Assembly: GCA_016841125.1 (NCBI GenBank)
Contig: JAENZU010000146.1
Span: forward strand, 1-7,697
Direction: 5' to 3'
Length of the DNA: 7,697 bases
Source: Melioribacter sp.
Lineage (GTDB): Bacteria; Bacteroidota; Ignavibacteria; Ignavibacteriales; Melioribacteraceae
In this document: positions 1-5,835 of the stretch, piece by piece
Numbering within the stretch: the stretch's first letter is position 1
How the letters are laid out: each line of letters begins with the position of its first letter
The notes under the pieces: model-generated
Told to the model about the DNA's origin: nothing
The model's database searches: none
The model's input: only the letters and a program-made list of their open reading frames with translations
Made by a program: the position numbers and the translations under genes

Positions 1-721
1 ATGTCAGATTTCTAATGAGCGGATCTGTTAATTCTAAAATTACCGCATCGTACTGCTTTAAATTAAAGTAACATACCCCAAGCCTGAATTGAGCTTCGGG
101 CGCAATTTCATTTTTTCGGTAGTAAGCCCTAAGTGTATCGTAATAAGCCGCAGCACTAGAATAGTCTTTTTGATATTCGAAATTGGAAGCTAAAACAAAT
201 ATTGACCGCGGCAGAAAATTATTATTTTTTGAAGCTATCGCTTTTAATAAAACAGGTTCTGCCTCAATATATTTTTTTTCATTAGAGTAAGTTTCACCAA
301 TCCAATGATAAGCAGAGCCGGCATATTCACTTTCAGGATATTCATTTACTAGTTGGGTTAATCTCGATCTCCCTGTATTTGGCTGAAAGGAATCGATATA
401 AATGAGTCCAAGTTTATATAGTGCAACATGTCTAAAATTGGAGTTAGGAAATTGATCGATGAAATTTTCGAATTCAGCGGCTGCGGCATCAAGCTGTTCC
501 AGCTCTGCTCTGCATTCAGCCGAATAAAAAGAAGCCGCATCGCGTATCTCTTTGGGCTCATTAAAATTATTTTTGATTTTATTTAATACATCATGGGCTT
601 TGGAATATTCTTTCCTATTAAAATAATTCATCCCCTCGTCATATTTTTCTGACAATGATTGCGGGAAAATTAATGAGGAAAAAACAAGCATACATAAAAG
701 AGGAATAATATTAATTTTCAT
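1..721 (-). CDS. Exported TPR-repeat protein, C-terminus cut by window edge
   Basis: An open frame starts at ATG (719-721) and stays open for 240 codons to the left edge, so the C-terminus is missing. Residues 1-21 look like a Sec signal peptide (basic start, hydrophobic core, end near FPQ-S). There is no lipobox, as the only early Cys, C10, lies inside the hydrophobic core. The rest is helical with TPR-like or BamD/CpoB-like repeats: about 25-55 (YDEGMNYFNRKEYSKAHDVL), 62-95, 98-130, 135-165, 172-200 and 208-232, with YF/A..FP..S.....A-type spacing. Such periplasmic TPR proteins act as scaffolds in cell-envelope assembly, but nothing here fixes a partner. The gene starts 5 nt after the stop of the upstream membrane kinase-like gene, so the two are probably one operon. 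No clear Shine-Dalgarno site precedes it, which fits translational coupling. The family is recognisable; the specific function is not. Confidence 0.85.
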   Translation of the reverse strand, partial: MKINIIPLLCMLVFSSLIFPQSLSEKYDEGMNYFNRKEYSKAHDVLNKIKNNFNEPKEIRDAASFYSAECRAELEQLDAAAAEFENFIDQFPNSNFRHVALYKLGLIYIDSFQPNTGRSRLTQLVNEYPESEYAGSAYHWIGETYSNEKKYIEAEPVLLKAIASKNNNFLPRSIFVLASNFEYQKDYSSAAAYYDTLRAYYRKNEIAPEAQFRLGVCYFNLKQYDAVILELTDPLIRNLT

Positions 722-726
722 ATAGT

Positions 727-2229
727 TCAGTTTATAGTTCCGATAAAAAGTAAAATAAAAAGTCCGCCGCCGAGACCGGCAAGCAGATTTACAAAATCAT
801 TATTCATCCAGTGGAAACCTTTAACATGATCTGTACGCTTACCGCAGTGAATTTCTTTTTCGGTAATTTTTTCACAAACGCCGCATTGCATTTGAGCCTG
901 AATAGTTGCTCCCAAAATACTATCAAAAAAACTGCCAAAAACGCCTGCGGCAATAATGATCATAAAATATTGTAATAAATCAAACTCAATCCATAATGCA
1001 CCGGATAAAGCAATAACCAAACTACCGATAAAAGCTCCAAAAGTTCCAAATACTGATATACCGCCGGATATTCCCTGCTCGGCAGGTTTGAAGGTCAGCA
1101 CATTATAAGTTTTTGTTTTTTTCATGGTTCCAATTTCAGTTGCCCAAGTATCCGCACAGACAGCGGAAAGTAAGGCGATATATAATAAATACCAAGTTTC
1201 GCTCGGATAAATTGCATTGATACAAATTAATATTCCGCCCAAACCGCCGTTTGCGAAAACTTGCATGTAATCACGCGTGCCTGTCTTTTCAAAATAATCC
1301 TCCACTCCGGCATTTATTTTTTTTCTCATTTTGGAAAGCAAACTTGAGAGAATGAAAAAAGCGAGAATCGGCAAACTCCATTTCCAGCCGCCAAGACCAA
1401 ATATAAAACCCGCCAAAAGAAAAGTTGCGGCGGAACCGTTCGCGGTTAAAAACTTGGCTTTGGATGATGCAAACGCAACAATTGCCGATAAAAAAATACC
1501 GACAAAAAAAGATTCTGCTAGTATTTGATTTGAATCAAGCTGAAAAATGTAAAACAAGAATGCTGCAAAAACCGGAACCAATAAATTATCGAGACCTTTT
1601 GAAGAAATCGCTTCGACTATGGTTAATATCGTTGAAATGGTAAACGCCGCTAAGAACAAATTTATTACTGATAAGTTAGTGAATCCAATTGGTGCGGCAG
1701 CAGCCGGAATCAATTGAAATGAAGCAGTTAATATTATTATGAATGTGACAATGAAAAATAGTATCGAACCGATGATTGATTTACGGTCGGAGGTGAGTTG
1801 GAAATATTTTTTTGCGAATAGGGTTCCGAAGATTGCCGCGATAGAATCTGAAATAGCAAGTATCAAAAGTGATAGAAATATTATCCAATCGGATGTTTTA
1901 GGAATAATAATAAGTAAAATCAAAAATGAAAGCGGGAAGAAAAATATTCCCCAGCTTTTGCGATTCTGTCCGTGAATGGATTTAAATAACCCAAATTTAA
2001 CAGCTGCAAAAGTAAATATTACCGATAACGCTGCTGCAAAAATTAAAACTGTTCGATCATCAATTAAAAAAACCGAGTAGGCAGTTAATCCGATTGCGCA
2101 AAAATGAAATAATTTACGTGATATTTCAAAATGCAGAATTCCCTTTTTGGCAGCTAATTCCGATAAATATCCAACAAAGGCAATGATTGAAATAATAATA
2201 AAAATTGTTGTATACACTGATTGCGTCAA
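727..2229 (-). CDS. Two-domain membrane protein: dolichol/phytol kinase-like half fused to DUF92 (VTE6/TMEM19-like) half
   Basis: 500 residues, highly hydrophobic, with roughly a dozen or more membrane segments. The N-terminal half (about 1-230) carries the hallmarks of the CTP-dependent dolichol/phytol kinase family (SEC59/VTE5): RKLFH at 38-42, SDSIAAIFG at 127-135, KSIIGS at 150-155 and EAISSKGLDNLLVP at 206-219. The C-terminal half (about 238-500) is DUF92: NGSAATFLLAG at 264-274, ADTWATEIG at 359-367, GISGG at 386-390, FDSILGA at 435-441, a C449xxC452...H461C462G cluster, and NNDFVNLLAGLGGG at 476-489. In plants, VTE5 phosphorylates phytol and the DUF92 protein VTE6 phosphorylates phytyl phosphate, so a fused protein could convert an isoprenoid alcohol to its diphosphate; the substrate here is inferred. 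The start is uncertain: TTG at 2229 is the first possible codon after an in-frame TAG, GTG at 2217 is the alternative, and no Met occurs before residue 301. It is first in an operon with the TPR gene. Confidence 0.85.
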   Translation of the reverse strand: MTQSVYTTIFIIISIIAFVGYLSELAAKKGILHFEISRKLFHFCAIGLTAYSVFLIDDRTVLIFAAALSVIFTFAAVKFGLFKSIHGQNRKSWGIFFFPLSFLILLIIIPKTSDWIIFLSLLILAISDSIAAIFGTLFAKKYFQLTSDRKSIIGSILFFIVTFIIILTASFQLIPAAAAPIGFTNLSVINLFLAAFTISTILTIVEAISSKGLDNLLVPVFAAFLFYIFQLDSNQILAESFFVGIFLSAIVAFASSKAKFLTANGSAATFLLAGFIFGLGGWKWSLPILAFFILSSLLSKMRKKINAGVEDYFEKTGTRDYMQVFANGGLGGILICINAIYPSETWYLLYIALLSAVCADTWATEIGTMKKTKTYNVLTFKPAEQGISGGISVFGTFGAFIGSLVIALSGALWIEFDLLQYFMIIIAAGVFGSFFDSILGATIQAQMQCGVCEKITEKEIHCGKRTDHVKGFHWMNNDFVNLLAGLGGGLFILLFIGTIN

Positions 2230-2385
2230 TCGTAATTTCTATTAAAAATAAATGGTAAATATATACAAAACAATGGATAAGAAAAAGACAATTACTAATT
2301 AACATAAGTTGATCACTCTAATGAAATATTTTCTTGACATTTAGAGGCTTTTTTGAGAGGTTAAAAATCATAATTTAAGTTAAAT

Positions 2386-2390
2386 GGAGG
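2386..2390 (+). promoter_or_regulatory. Shine-Dalgarno site fixing a GTG start
   Basis: GGAGG lies 4 nt before GTG at 2395-2397. It settles the non-ATG start of the outer-membrane protein, whose signal peptide begins right there (MKKTV...). Confidence 0.75.
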
Positions 2391-2394
2391 AAAA

Positions 2395-3006
2395 GTGAAA
2401 AAAACTGTTACAACAATTATTGCGGTATTTATTATTGCTGCACTGAGTATTAATGCTCAAGGATTTAAACTTGGAGTTACTGGGGGATTAAACCTTCTGC
2501 AATCTCCTGATATTTTGACCAAAGATATATCGGAAGGCGGAGTGGGATTTGGTTCCGGTTATCAATTCGGTGTAAAAGGTAAATTCAGTTTGCCGATAAT
2601 ACCTTTAAAAGTTGTTGGTTTTGTTAGTTATTCCAAATTCAGCAGCGACGGATCATTGAATAATCAGAATATTGAAAACGAATGGAGTATCGTAACTGTC
2701 GGATTCGGCGGAGAGTGGAGTTTGGTTCCCGGTCCGATATCACCTTATTTGGCACTGGATATTTTATACAACCGCTTTGGTGAAAAGACACAAAAAAATA
2801 CTACCAATAATACAGAAATGAAAGACGATGGTGTAAGCAGATCAGGTGTCGGAATCGGGGGCGGAATTGATGTCACTATTCTACCAAAAATAGATCTCGA
2901 TTTGAGCGCAAGGTACAACTTGAACAACCTAGTTGGTAAAGAAGACGGTGAAGAAAATATTAACTCTTTAAGTGTTACACTTAACGTCTTCTTTAATATT
3001 CTTTAA
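2395..3006 (+). CDS. Small outer-membrane beta-barrel protein (OmpW/OmpA-barrel-like)
   Basis: 203 residues starting at GTG, with GGAGG 4 nt upstream. Residues 1-21 form a signal peptide with probable cleavage after INA (before QG). The mature part has alternating hydrophobic/polar strands rich in Gly and aromatics, with polar loops between: FKLGVTGGLNL at 24-34, GYQFGVKGKFSL at 55-66, LKVVGFVSYSKF at 71-82, WSIVTVGFGGEWSL at 97-110, ISPYLALDILYNRF at 115-128, GVGIGGGIDVTI at 151-162, IDLDLSARYNL at 166-176 and SLSVTLNVFF at 191-200. This matches a small eight-stranded outer-membrane barrel (OMP_b-brl type). It ends in NIL rather than the usual terminal aromatic, although VFF is close to the end. 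It stands alone, divergent from the kinase-like operon and convergent with a TPR gene. No ligand or role can be read from the sequence. Confidence 0.8.
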   Translation: MKKTVTTIIAVFIIAALSINAQGFKLGVTGGLNLLQSPDILTKDISEGGVGFGSGYQFGVKGKFSLPIIPLKVVGFVSYSKFSSDGSLNNQNIENEWSIVTVGFGGEWSLVPGPISPYLALDILYNRFGEKTQKNTTNNTEMKDDGVSRSGVGIGGGIDVTILPKIDLDLSARYNLNNLVGKEDGEENINSLSVTLNVFFNIL

Positions 3007-3034
3007 CAGTAAAAAATTTTCCTACTTTAAAATT

Positions 3035-3068
3035 AAAAAACCCTCGTAAAAACTAACGAGGGTTTTTT
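3035..3068. terminator. Bidirectional rho-independent terminator
   Basis: A perfect hairpin: CCCTCGT (3041-3047) pairs with ACGAGGG (3056-3062) around an 8-nt loop. It is flanked by A6 on the left and T7 on the right, which extend the stem and give a U-tract on both strands. It lies between two convergent genes and can end both transcripts. Confidence 0.92.
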
Positions 3069-3090
3069 TATAAAATTATTTGTAATCAAA

Positions 3091-3858
3091 TTAGTTCATC
3101 TGGTCAATTTCATGCTGGCACAATGCGCCGTAATCTTTATCTTTTTTACCAAGCTCAAATTGTTCTTTAGCTTTTTCAAGATCACCTTTCTTTTTGAATG
3201 CCATACCTTTGAAATAGTAAGGTCCGCCTTTGGTAACGGTTTTTCTAAAATTTAAAGCTTTATCGGCATTTTCAATTGCCTGATCATAATTTCCGAGTTC
3301 GTATTGAACTTCGGCTAAACGGAAATATGAAAGATCATAATTATTAAGTTCAACTGATTTTGTTAAAAGATCAACAGCTTCATTGAATTTTCCGTCGGCT
3401 TTTGCTTTGCTGCCCATTGTATAATAAGATTTAGAAATAATTTCTTTAGCTTTTTTCTTGCTGGATTCTTTATTTACCATCTCACTATATTTGGTCAAAT
3501 ATTCAATTGCCCCTTCATAATTTTTGGTAGCAAATTCAATTCGACCGAGTAAATCATAACTAGCTGCGTTATCCGGATTTTGTTCGATACTCTTTTTTAA
3601 AGCTGCCGTGGCTTCATTAATTTTCTTGAGTTTAATGTTTGCTACTGCGGCTTGATAGTAAATCTGATAATTATCAGATGATTTAAGAGCTTCATTATAT
3701 TTTTGAAGAGCACCCTGGTAATTACCCGACTTCAGTAATTTGTCCCCTTCTTGAATAACCTTTGCAACTTCAGGATCAAACTTTTCTTCTTCTTGTGCAT
3801 AAACGTTGAGAGAAAAGATCAGCGAAAGTAAGGCTAGGATTATAAGAATTTTCTTCAT
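3091..3858 (-). CDS. Exported TPR-repeat protein
   Basis: 255 residues. ATG is preceded by AAGGAAA at a good distance. Residues 1-21 are a signal peptide ending VYA, before QEEE. The mature protein is almost wholly TPR-like: about 34-62 (GDKLLKSGNYQGALQKYNEAL), 66-96 (ends EQNPDN), 100-130 (LLGRIEFATKNYEGAIEYL), 143-171 (KADGKFNEAVDLLTKSVELN), 177-205 (LAEVQYELGNYDQAIENADKAL) and 213-240 (YYFKGMAFKKKGDLEKAKEQF). The canonical G-N-Y/F-x-x-A pattern recurs. It is Lys-rich and probably periplasmic, with a scaffold or adaptor role; the partner is unknown. The only sequence upstream before a tRNA-Leu gene is 33 nt, with no room for a full promoter outside the tRNA. It is therefore likely transcribed as a tRNA-mRNA dicistron and ended by the bidirectional terminator. 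Confidence 0.88.
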   Translation of the reverse strand: MKKILIILALLSLIFSLNVYAQEEEKFDPEVAKVIQEGDKLLKSGNYQGALQKYNEALKSSDNYQIYYQAAVANIKLKKINEATAALKKSIEQNPDNAASYDLLGRIEFATKNYEGAIEYLTKYSEMVNKESSKKKAKEIISKSYYTMGSKAKADGKFNEAVDLLTKSVELNNYDLSYFRLAEVQYELGNYDQAIENADKALNFRKTVTKGGPYYFKGMAFKKKGDLEKAKEQFELGKKDKDYGALCQHEIDQMN

Positions 3859-3891
3859 TTTACTTTCCTTTTATTTCAGAGTGAAAAACTT

Positions 3892-3978
3892 TGGTGCGGA
3901 AGGCGGGACTTGAACCCGCACGCCCTGACGGGCACTACCCCCTCAAGATAGCGTGTATACCAATTTCACCACTTCCGC
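3892..3978 (-). tRNA. tRNA-Leu (anticodon GAG)
   Basis: An 87-nt class II tRNA with encoded CCA. Parts seen on the minus strand: acceptor GCGGAAG pairing with CTTCCGC, 3-bp D-stem GTG/CAC with GGT in the loop, anticodon stem CTATC/GGTAG (one T-G pair) around loop TTGAGGG, long variable arm with GCCC/GGGC stem, T-arm GCGGG-TTCAAGT-CCCGC, discriminator A, then CCA. Anticodon GAG reads the CUC and CUU leucine codons. The long variable arm and the D-loop confirm leucine rather than serine. Confidence 0.96.
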
Positions 3979-3989
3979 AAAAAGAAGTC

Positions 3990-4020
3990 CAAAATTAGGA
4001 CTCTTAGTTTAAATATGCAA
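3990..4020 (-). promoter_or_regulatory. Candidate promoter of tRNA-Leu (and downstream TPR gene)
   Basis: On the minus strand TTGCAT (4015-4020) is followed after 17 nt by TAATTTTG (3990-3997). The latter matches the Bacteroidota -7 consensus TAnnTTTG exactly, and TTG at the upstream box sits about 20 nt away, as expected for that promoter type. Transcription would begin about 5-7 nt before the mature tRNA 5' end. The same stretch can also form a weak hairpin (AGTCC/GGACT) ahead of TTCTTTTT, so it could instead serve as a terminator for the sigma operon. Confidence 0.45.
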
Positions 4021-4109
4021 CTTATAATTTAATTTTTTCCGAATCTGCATTATAGAACATTTGAAACTGCAGACGGTTCCCTCTCTTATGGAGAAAAATA
4101 TTTCTCTAA

Positions 4110-4562
4110 TCAATCTTTAAATTTATTTCTCATCAATTTTTGAATCTCTCTTCTGAACCTATGTTCAAATCCTAATAACTTTAACCTTTGTTCAGGAGAT
4201 AAAATATCATCCAGCGAATTGTAAAACTCTGCTCTTATATCAAATATTTTCTTTTCAATTTCCCAAATTCTATTGTAGCTTTCTTCTAATTTCTTATTAT
4301 CCCACTCTTCTTCGCTGTCAATTACTTCTTTCCCGAAACTCTCCAAAATTGATTCTCTTTCTCTGAACAGTTCCTTAGTTTTTCTTTCAAAAGAATTCTT
4401 CCTGGCGAAAAACTTTAAAGAAGTTGTTTCATCTAAATTTAAAAATTCAATCAGTTTTATTTTTTCAAGCTGACCAAGTTTCTCTCTAGGAGAATGGCGG
4501 TCGGAACGTTGTGCGAATAGAGTTACGCCGATAAGTAAAAAAGTTAGTATTAAATTTTTCAT
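4110..4562 (-). CDS. Small exported LTxxQ-like (Spy/CpxP/CnrX-type) helical protein
   Basis: 150 residues. Residues 1-18 are a signal peptide ending LFAQ. The mature part is very charged and helical, with LNLDETTSLKFF at 41-52 (a degenerate first LTxxQ helix), a long middle helix with many Glu, Arg and Lys (55-115), and LSPEQRLKLLGFEHRFRREI at 121-140 (a clear second LTxxQ-type motif). This is the layout of small periplasmic proteins such as Spy, CpxP, ZraP and the metal sensor CnrX. It starts 8 nt after the stop of the anti-sigma gene and is the third gene of a sigma/anti-sigma operon, so a sensor or modulator role like CnrX is plausible. His occurs only at H23 and H134 and there is no Cys, so a transition-metal site is not obvious. 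Assignment to the superfamily rests on the motif and context. Confidence 0.75.
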   Translation of the reverse strand: MKNLILTFLLIGVTLFAQRSDRHSPREKLGQLEKIKLIEFLNLDETTSLKFFARKNSFERKTKELFRERESILESFGKEVIDSEEEWDNKKLEESYNRIWEIEKKIFDIRAEFYNSLDDILSPEQRLKLLGFEHRFRREIQKLMRNKFKD

Positions 4563-4570
4563 GATTGTAC

Positions 4571-5170
4571 CTAAAGTATTTTATTTTCATCCATTTCTTT
4601 AATTATCGAATTTACTTCACTTTGATTCATATTTATGATTTGATATTCCAGTTGGTTATAGTCGAAATATTCTGTCGAATTATTAGACTGGAATTCGGGC
4701 AGAATATCAACGTCATTTTCGTTCAAGTCAAGTTTATCCAGCAGAACTTCGTTGCTTGCAAAGATATCAAAATCGGTGAATTCCTCGCTTAAATTATAAT
4801 TAGGATCCGAAGCTAAATCTATAATAACATTTTCATAGCCGGCAATTAGTGAAGTTTTACCTTTCCCATTTTCTAAAATATCAAATGTAACGAAGAACCC
4901 GATTAACACGACCGCAATTGAAGTGAGAGCATACGCCGGAATTTTAAATGTTTTGGGCTGCTTTCTCTCTTTTATTTTGGGGATGAGAGATGCAAAATAA
5001 CGTTCATCCGCTTCAACATCGTTTAATTGTTTTACTTTATCTAGATTTAATACAATTTTTTGATACTCTTCTTTTAATGTCTGATCAGAATTAAGATCAT
5101 CAAGAAATTTTTCTTTTTCCGATTCACTTAGTAAATCCGATAAGTATTGTAAAATTCTGTCTCTACTCAT
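4571..5170 (-). CDS. Anti-sigma factor, single-pass membrane protein
   Basis: 199 residues. The N-terminal cytoplasmic part (1-75) is helical and resembles anti-sigma domains: ILQYLSDLLSESEKEKFLDDL at 6-26, then ERYFASLIPKIKERK at 56-70. One membrane helix follows at about 78-98 (IPAYALTSIAVVLIGFF). A periplasmic tail of about 100 residues is acidic and Asn-rich (DFDIF, DLNENDVDILPEF, EMDENKIL), with no Cys and no repeats. No HxxxCxxC zinc motif is present, so it is not a ZAS-type anti-sigma factor. Its start codon overlaps the sigma gene's stop by 8 nt (ATGAGTAG), pointing to coupled translation at matched levels. It would hold the sigma factor at the inner membrane and release it on an envelope signal. 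The periplasmic domain is not one I recognise. Confidence 0.82.
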   Translation of the reverse strand: MSRDRILQYLSDLLSESEKEKFLDDLNSDQTLKEEYQKIVLNLDKVKQLNDVEADERYFASLIPKIKERKQPKTFKIPAYALTSIAVVLIGFFVTFDILENGKGKTSLIAGYENVIIDLASDPNYNLSEEFTDFDIFASNEVLLDKLDLNENDVDILPEFQSNNSTEYFDYNQLEYQIINMNQSEVNSIIKEMDENKIL

Positions 5171-5708
5171 TTTCCATTAACTCCGTTACTTTCTTTATTG
5201 CGTGAAAGTAGTTTGCTTTTATACTGCCCACACTTCGATTAGTTATCTCAGCAATTTCATCATAATTAAGTTCATCAAAATGGCGCAGTACAAAAATCTG
5301 ACGCTGTTTGAACGGTAACTTATCTAAGACATAATTTAGTTTTTTCAATTTTTCTTTGTCTTCATAATTTCTGACAATATCATCACTAACACTTAACTTC
5401 CAATTGTGAGCGTCATCAAAATTGAGAACCTCGCGTACTTTCCTTTTCCTCAACTGGTTGATAGCTCTTTTTGCCGTGATCGAATAAATCCAGGTTGAGA
5501 GAGCCGAATTAAAATTAAATGTATTCAATTTTTCATAAAGAACAACTAAAACCTGCTGCGTAATTTCATCAGCGTCAAAATGATTTCCGAGCATTCTGCG
5601 CGCATGCCAGTAAATATTGTTGCGGTGCCTAGCAGCAATAGTATTAAAGGCAATTTCACTGCCGTCTAAAAACTCTTCAACTAATTCGAAATCACTTTTT
5701 TCAGTCAT
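5163..5708 (-). CDS. ECF-type RNA polymerase sigma factor
   Basis: 181 residues from ATG at 5706-5708. Region 2 spans about 17-90: an ARHRNNIYWHARRMLG helix, then DADEITQQVLVVLYEKLNTF (45-64), then SALSTWIYSITAKRAINQLRKRK (68-90). Region 4 spans about 124-175: LPFKQRQIFVLRHFDELNYDEIAEITNRSVGSIKANYFHAIKKV, a typical helix-turn-helix. There is no region 1.1 or 3, as expected for an ECF factor. The frame also opens at TTG (5738), but that codon lies inside the predicted -10 box of the gene's own promoter, so ATG is preferred; it gives a leader of about 20 nt. Cotranscribed with an anti-sigma factor and an LTxxQ protein, it probably controls itself and the divergent Spy-like gene. Confidence 0.93.
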   Translation of the reverse strand: MTEKSDFELVEEFLDGSEIAFNTIAARHRNNIYWHARRMLGNHFDADEITQQVLVVLYEKLNTFNFNSALSTWIYSITAKRAINQLRKRKVREVLNFDDAHNWKLSVSDDIVRNYEDKEKLKKLNYVLDKLPFKQRQIFVLRHFDELNYDEIAEITNRSVGSIKANYFHAIKKVTELMENE

Positions 5709-5733
5709 ATCAGAAATTTGGTTCAATAACTTA

Positions 5734-5762
5734 GACAAAGTTACTTAAAATAGGGTTTAAAA
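5734..5762 (-). promoter_or_regulatory. Predicted autoregulated ECF promoter of the sigma operon
   Basis: On the minus strand TTTTAAACCC (5753-5762) is followed after 14 nt by TTGTC (5734-5738), reading on as GTCTAA. An AAC-type -35 and a GTCTAA -10, 18 nt apart from AAC to GTC, match the general ECF pattern. The start site would fall near 5726-5729. A competing reading is the box TAACTTTG (5736-5743), which fits TAnnTTTG for the main sigma factor. Confidence 0.6.
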
Positions 5763-5780
5763 TTTTCGGCTTTTAAACCC
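5753..5780. repeat. Perfect 10-bp inverted repeat in the divergent promoter region
   Basis: GGGTTTAAAA (5753-5762) and TTTTAAACCC (5771-5780) are separated by 8 nt. They are read here as two back-to-back -35 elements. A dimeric-regulator operator or an RNA hairpin are other readings of the same symmetry. Confidence 0.9.
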
Positions 5781-5799
5781 CGCACTAAAATCAATTGTC
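5771..5799 (+). promoter_or_regulatory. Predicted ECF promoter of the divergent Spy-like gene
   Basis: TTTTAAACCC (5771-5780), a 14-nt spacer, then TTGTC (5795-5799): identical boxes and spacing to the sigma operon promoter on the other strand. The start site would fall near 5806-5808, leaving a leader of about 28 nt that contains the ribosome binding site. The gap sequences differ between the two promoters, so only the boxes are conserved. Confidence 0.6.
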
Positions 5800-5835
5800 A
5801 AAAAGGAAAATCCAACAAAAAATAGGAGAAATAAA

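Noticed and set aside
358..561. Minus-strand open frame in another phase at 358-561
   Set aside because: It overlaps the TPR gene in a different frame; the TPR frame is the coding one.
1331..1975. Plus-strand open frames within 1331-1528, 1425-1643 and 1739-1975
   Set aside because: They are antisense to the kinase fusion, whose motifs are unmistakable. They show no ribosome binding site, domain or signal peptide.
2334..2339. Perfect TTGACA ahead of the outer-membrane protein gene
   Set aside because: No acceptable -10 box lies 16-18 nt downstream; the nearest AT-rich boxes are 22 or more nt away. I do not call a promoter.
2745..2927. Minus-strand open frame inside the outer-membrane protein gene
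   Set aside because: It is a shadow of a well-supported gene on the other strand, with no independent support.
4049..4054. TATAAT on the minus strand upstream of the tRNA
   Set aside because: No -35 box at 17 nt, and a better-spaced TTGCAT/TAATTTTG pair lies closer to the tRNA.
4044..4073. Inverted repeat TCTGCA/TGCAGA after the sigma operon, as a terminator
   Set aside because: On the operon's strand it is followed by A-rich rather than T-rich sequence, and the loop is 18 nt. Not a convincing rho-independent terminator.
4565..4792. Plus-strand open frame opposite the anti-sigma gene
   Set aside because: Its Phe/Ile-rich composition reflects AT-rich antisense sequence. The anti-sigma frame has overlap coupling and a proper membrane helix.
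5709..5738. N-terminal extension of the sigma factor from TTG at 5738
   Set aside because: The TTG lies inside the predicted -10 box (TTGTC) and upstream of the likely transcript start. ATG at 5708 gives a normal ECF N-terminus.
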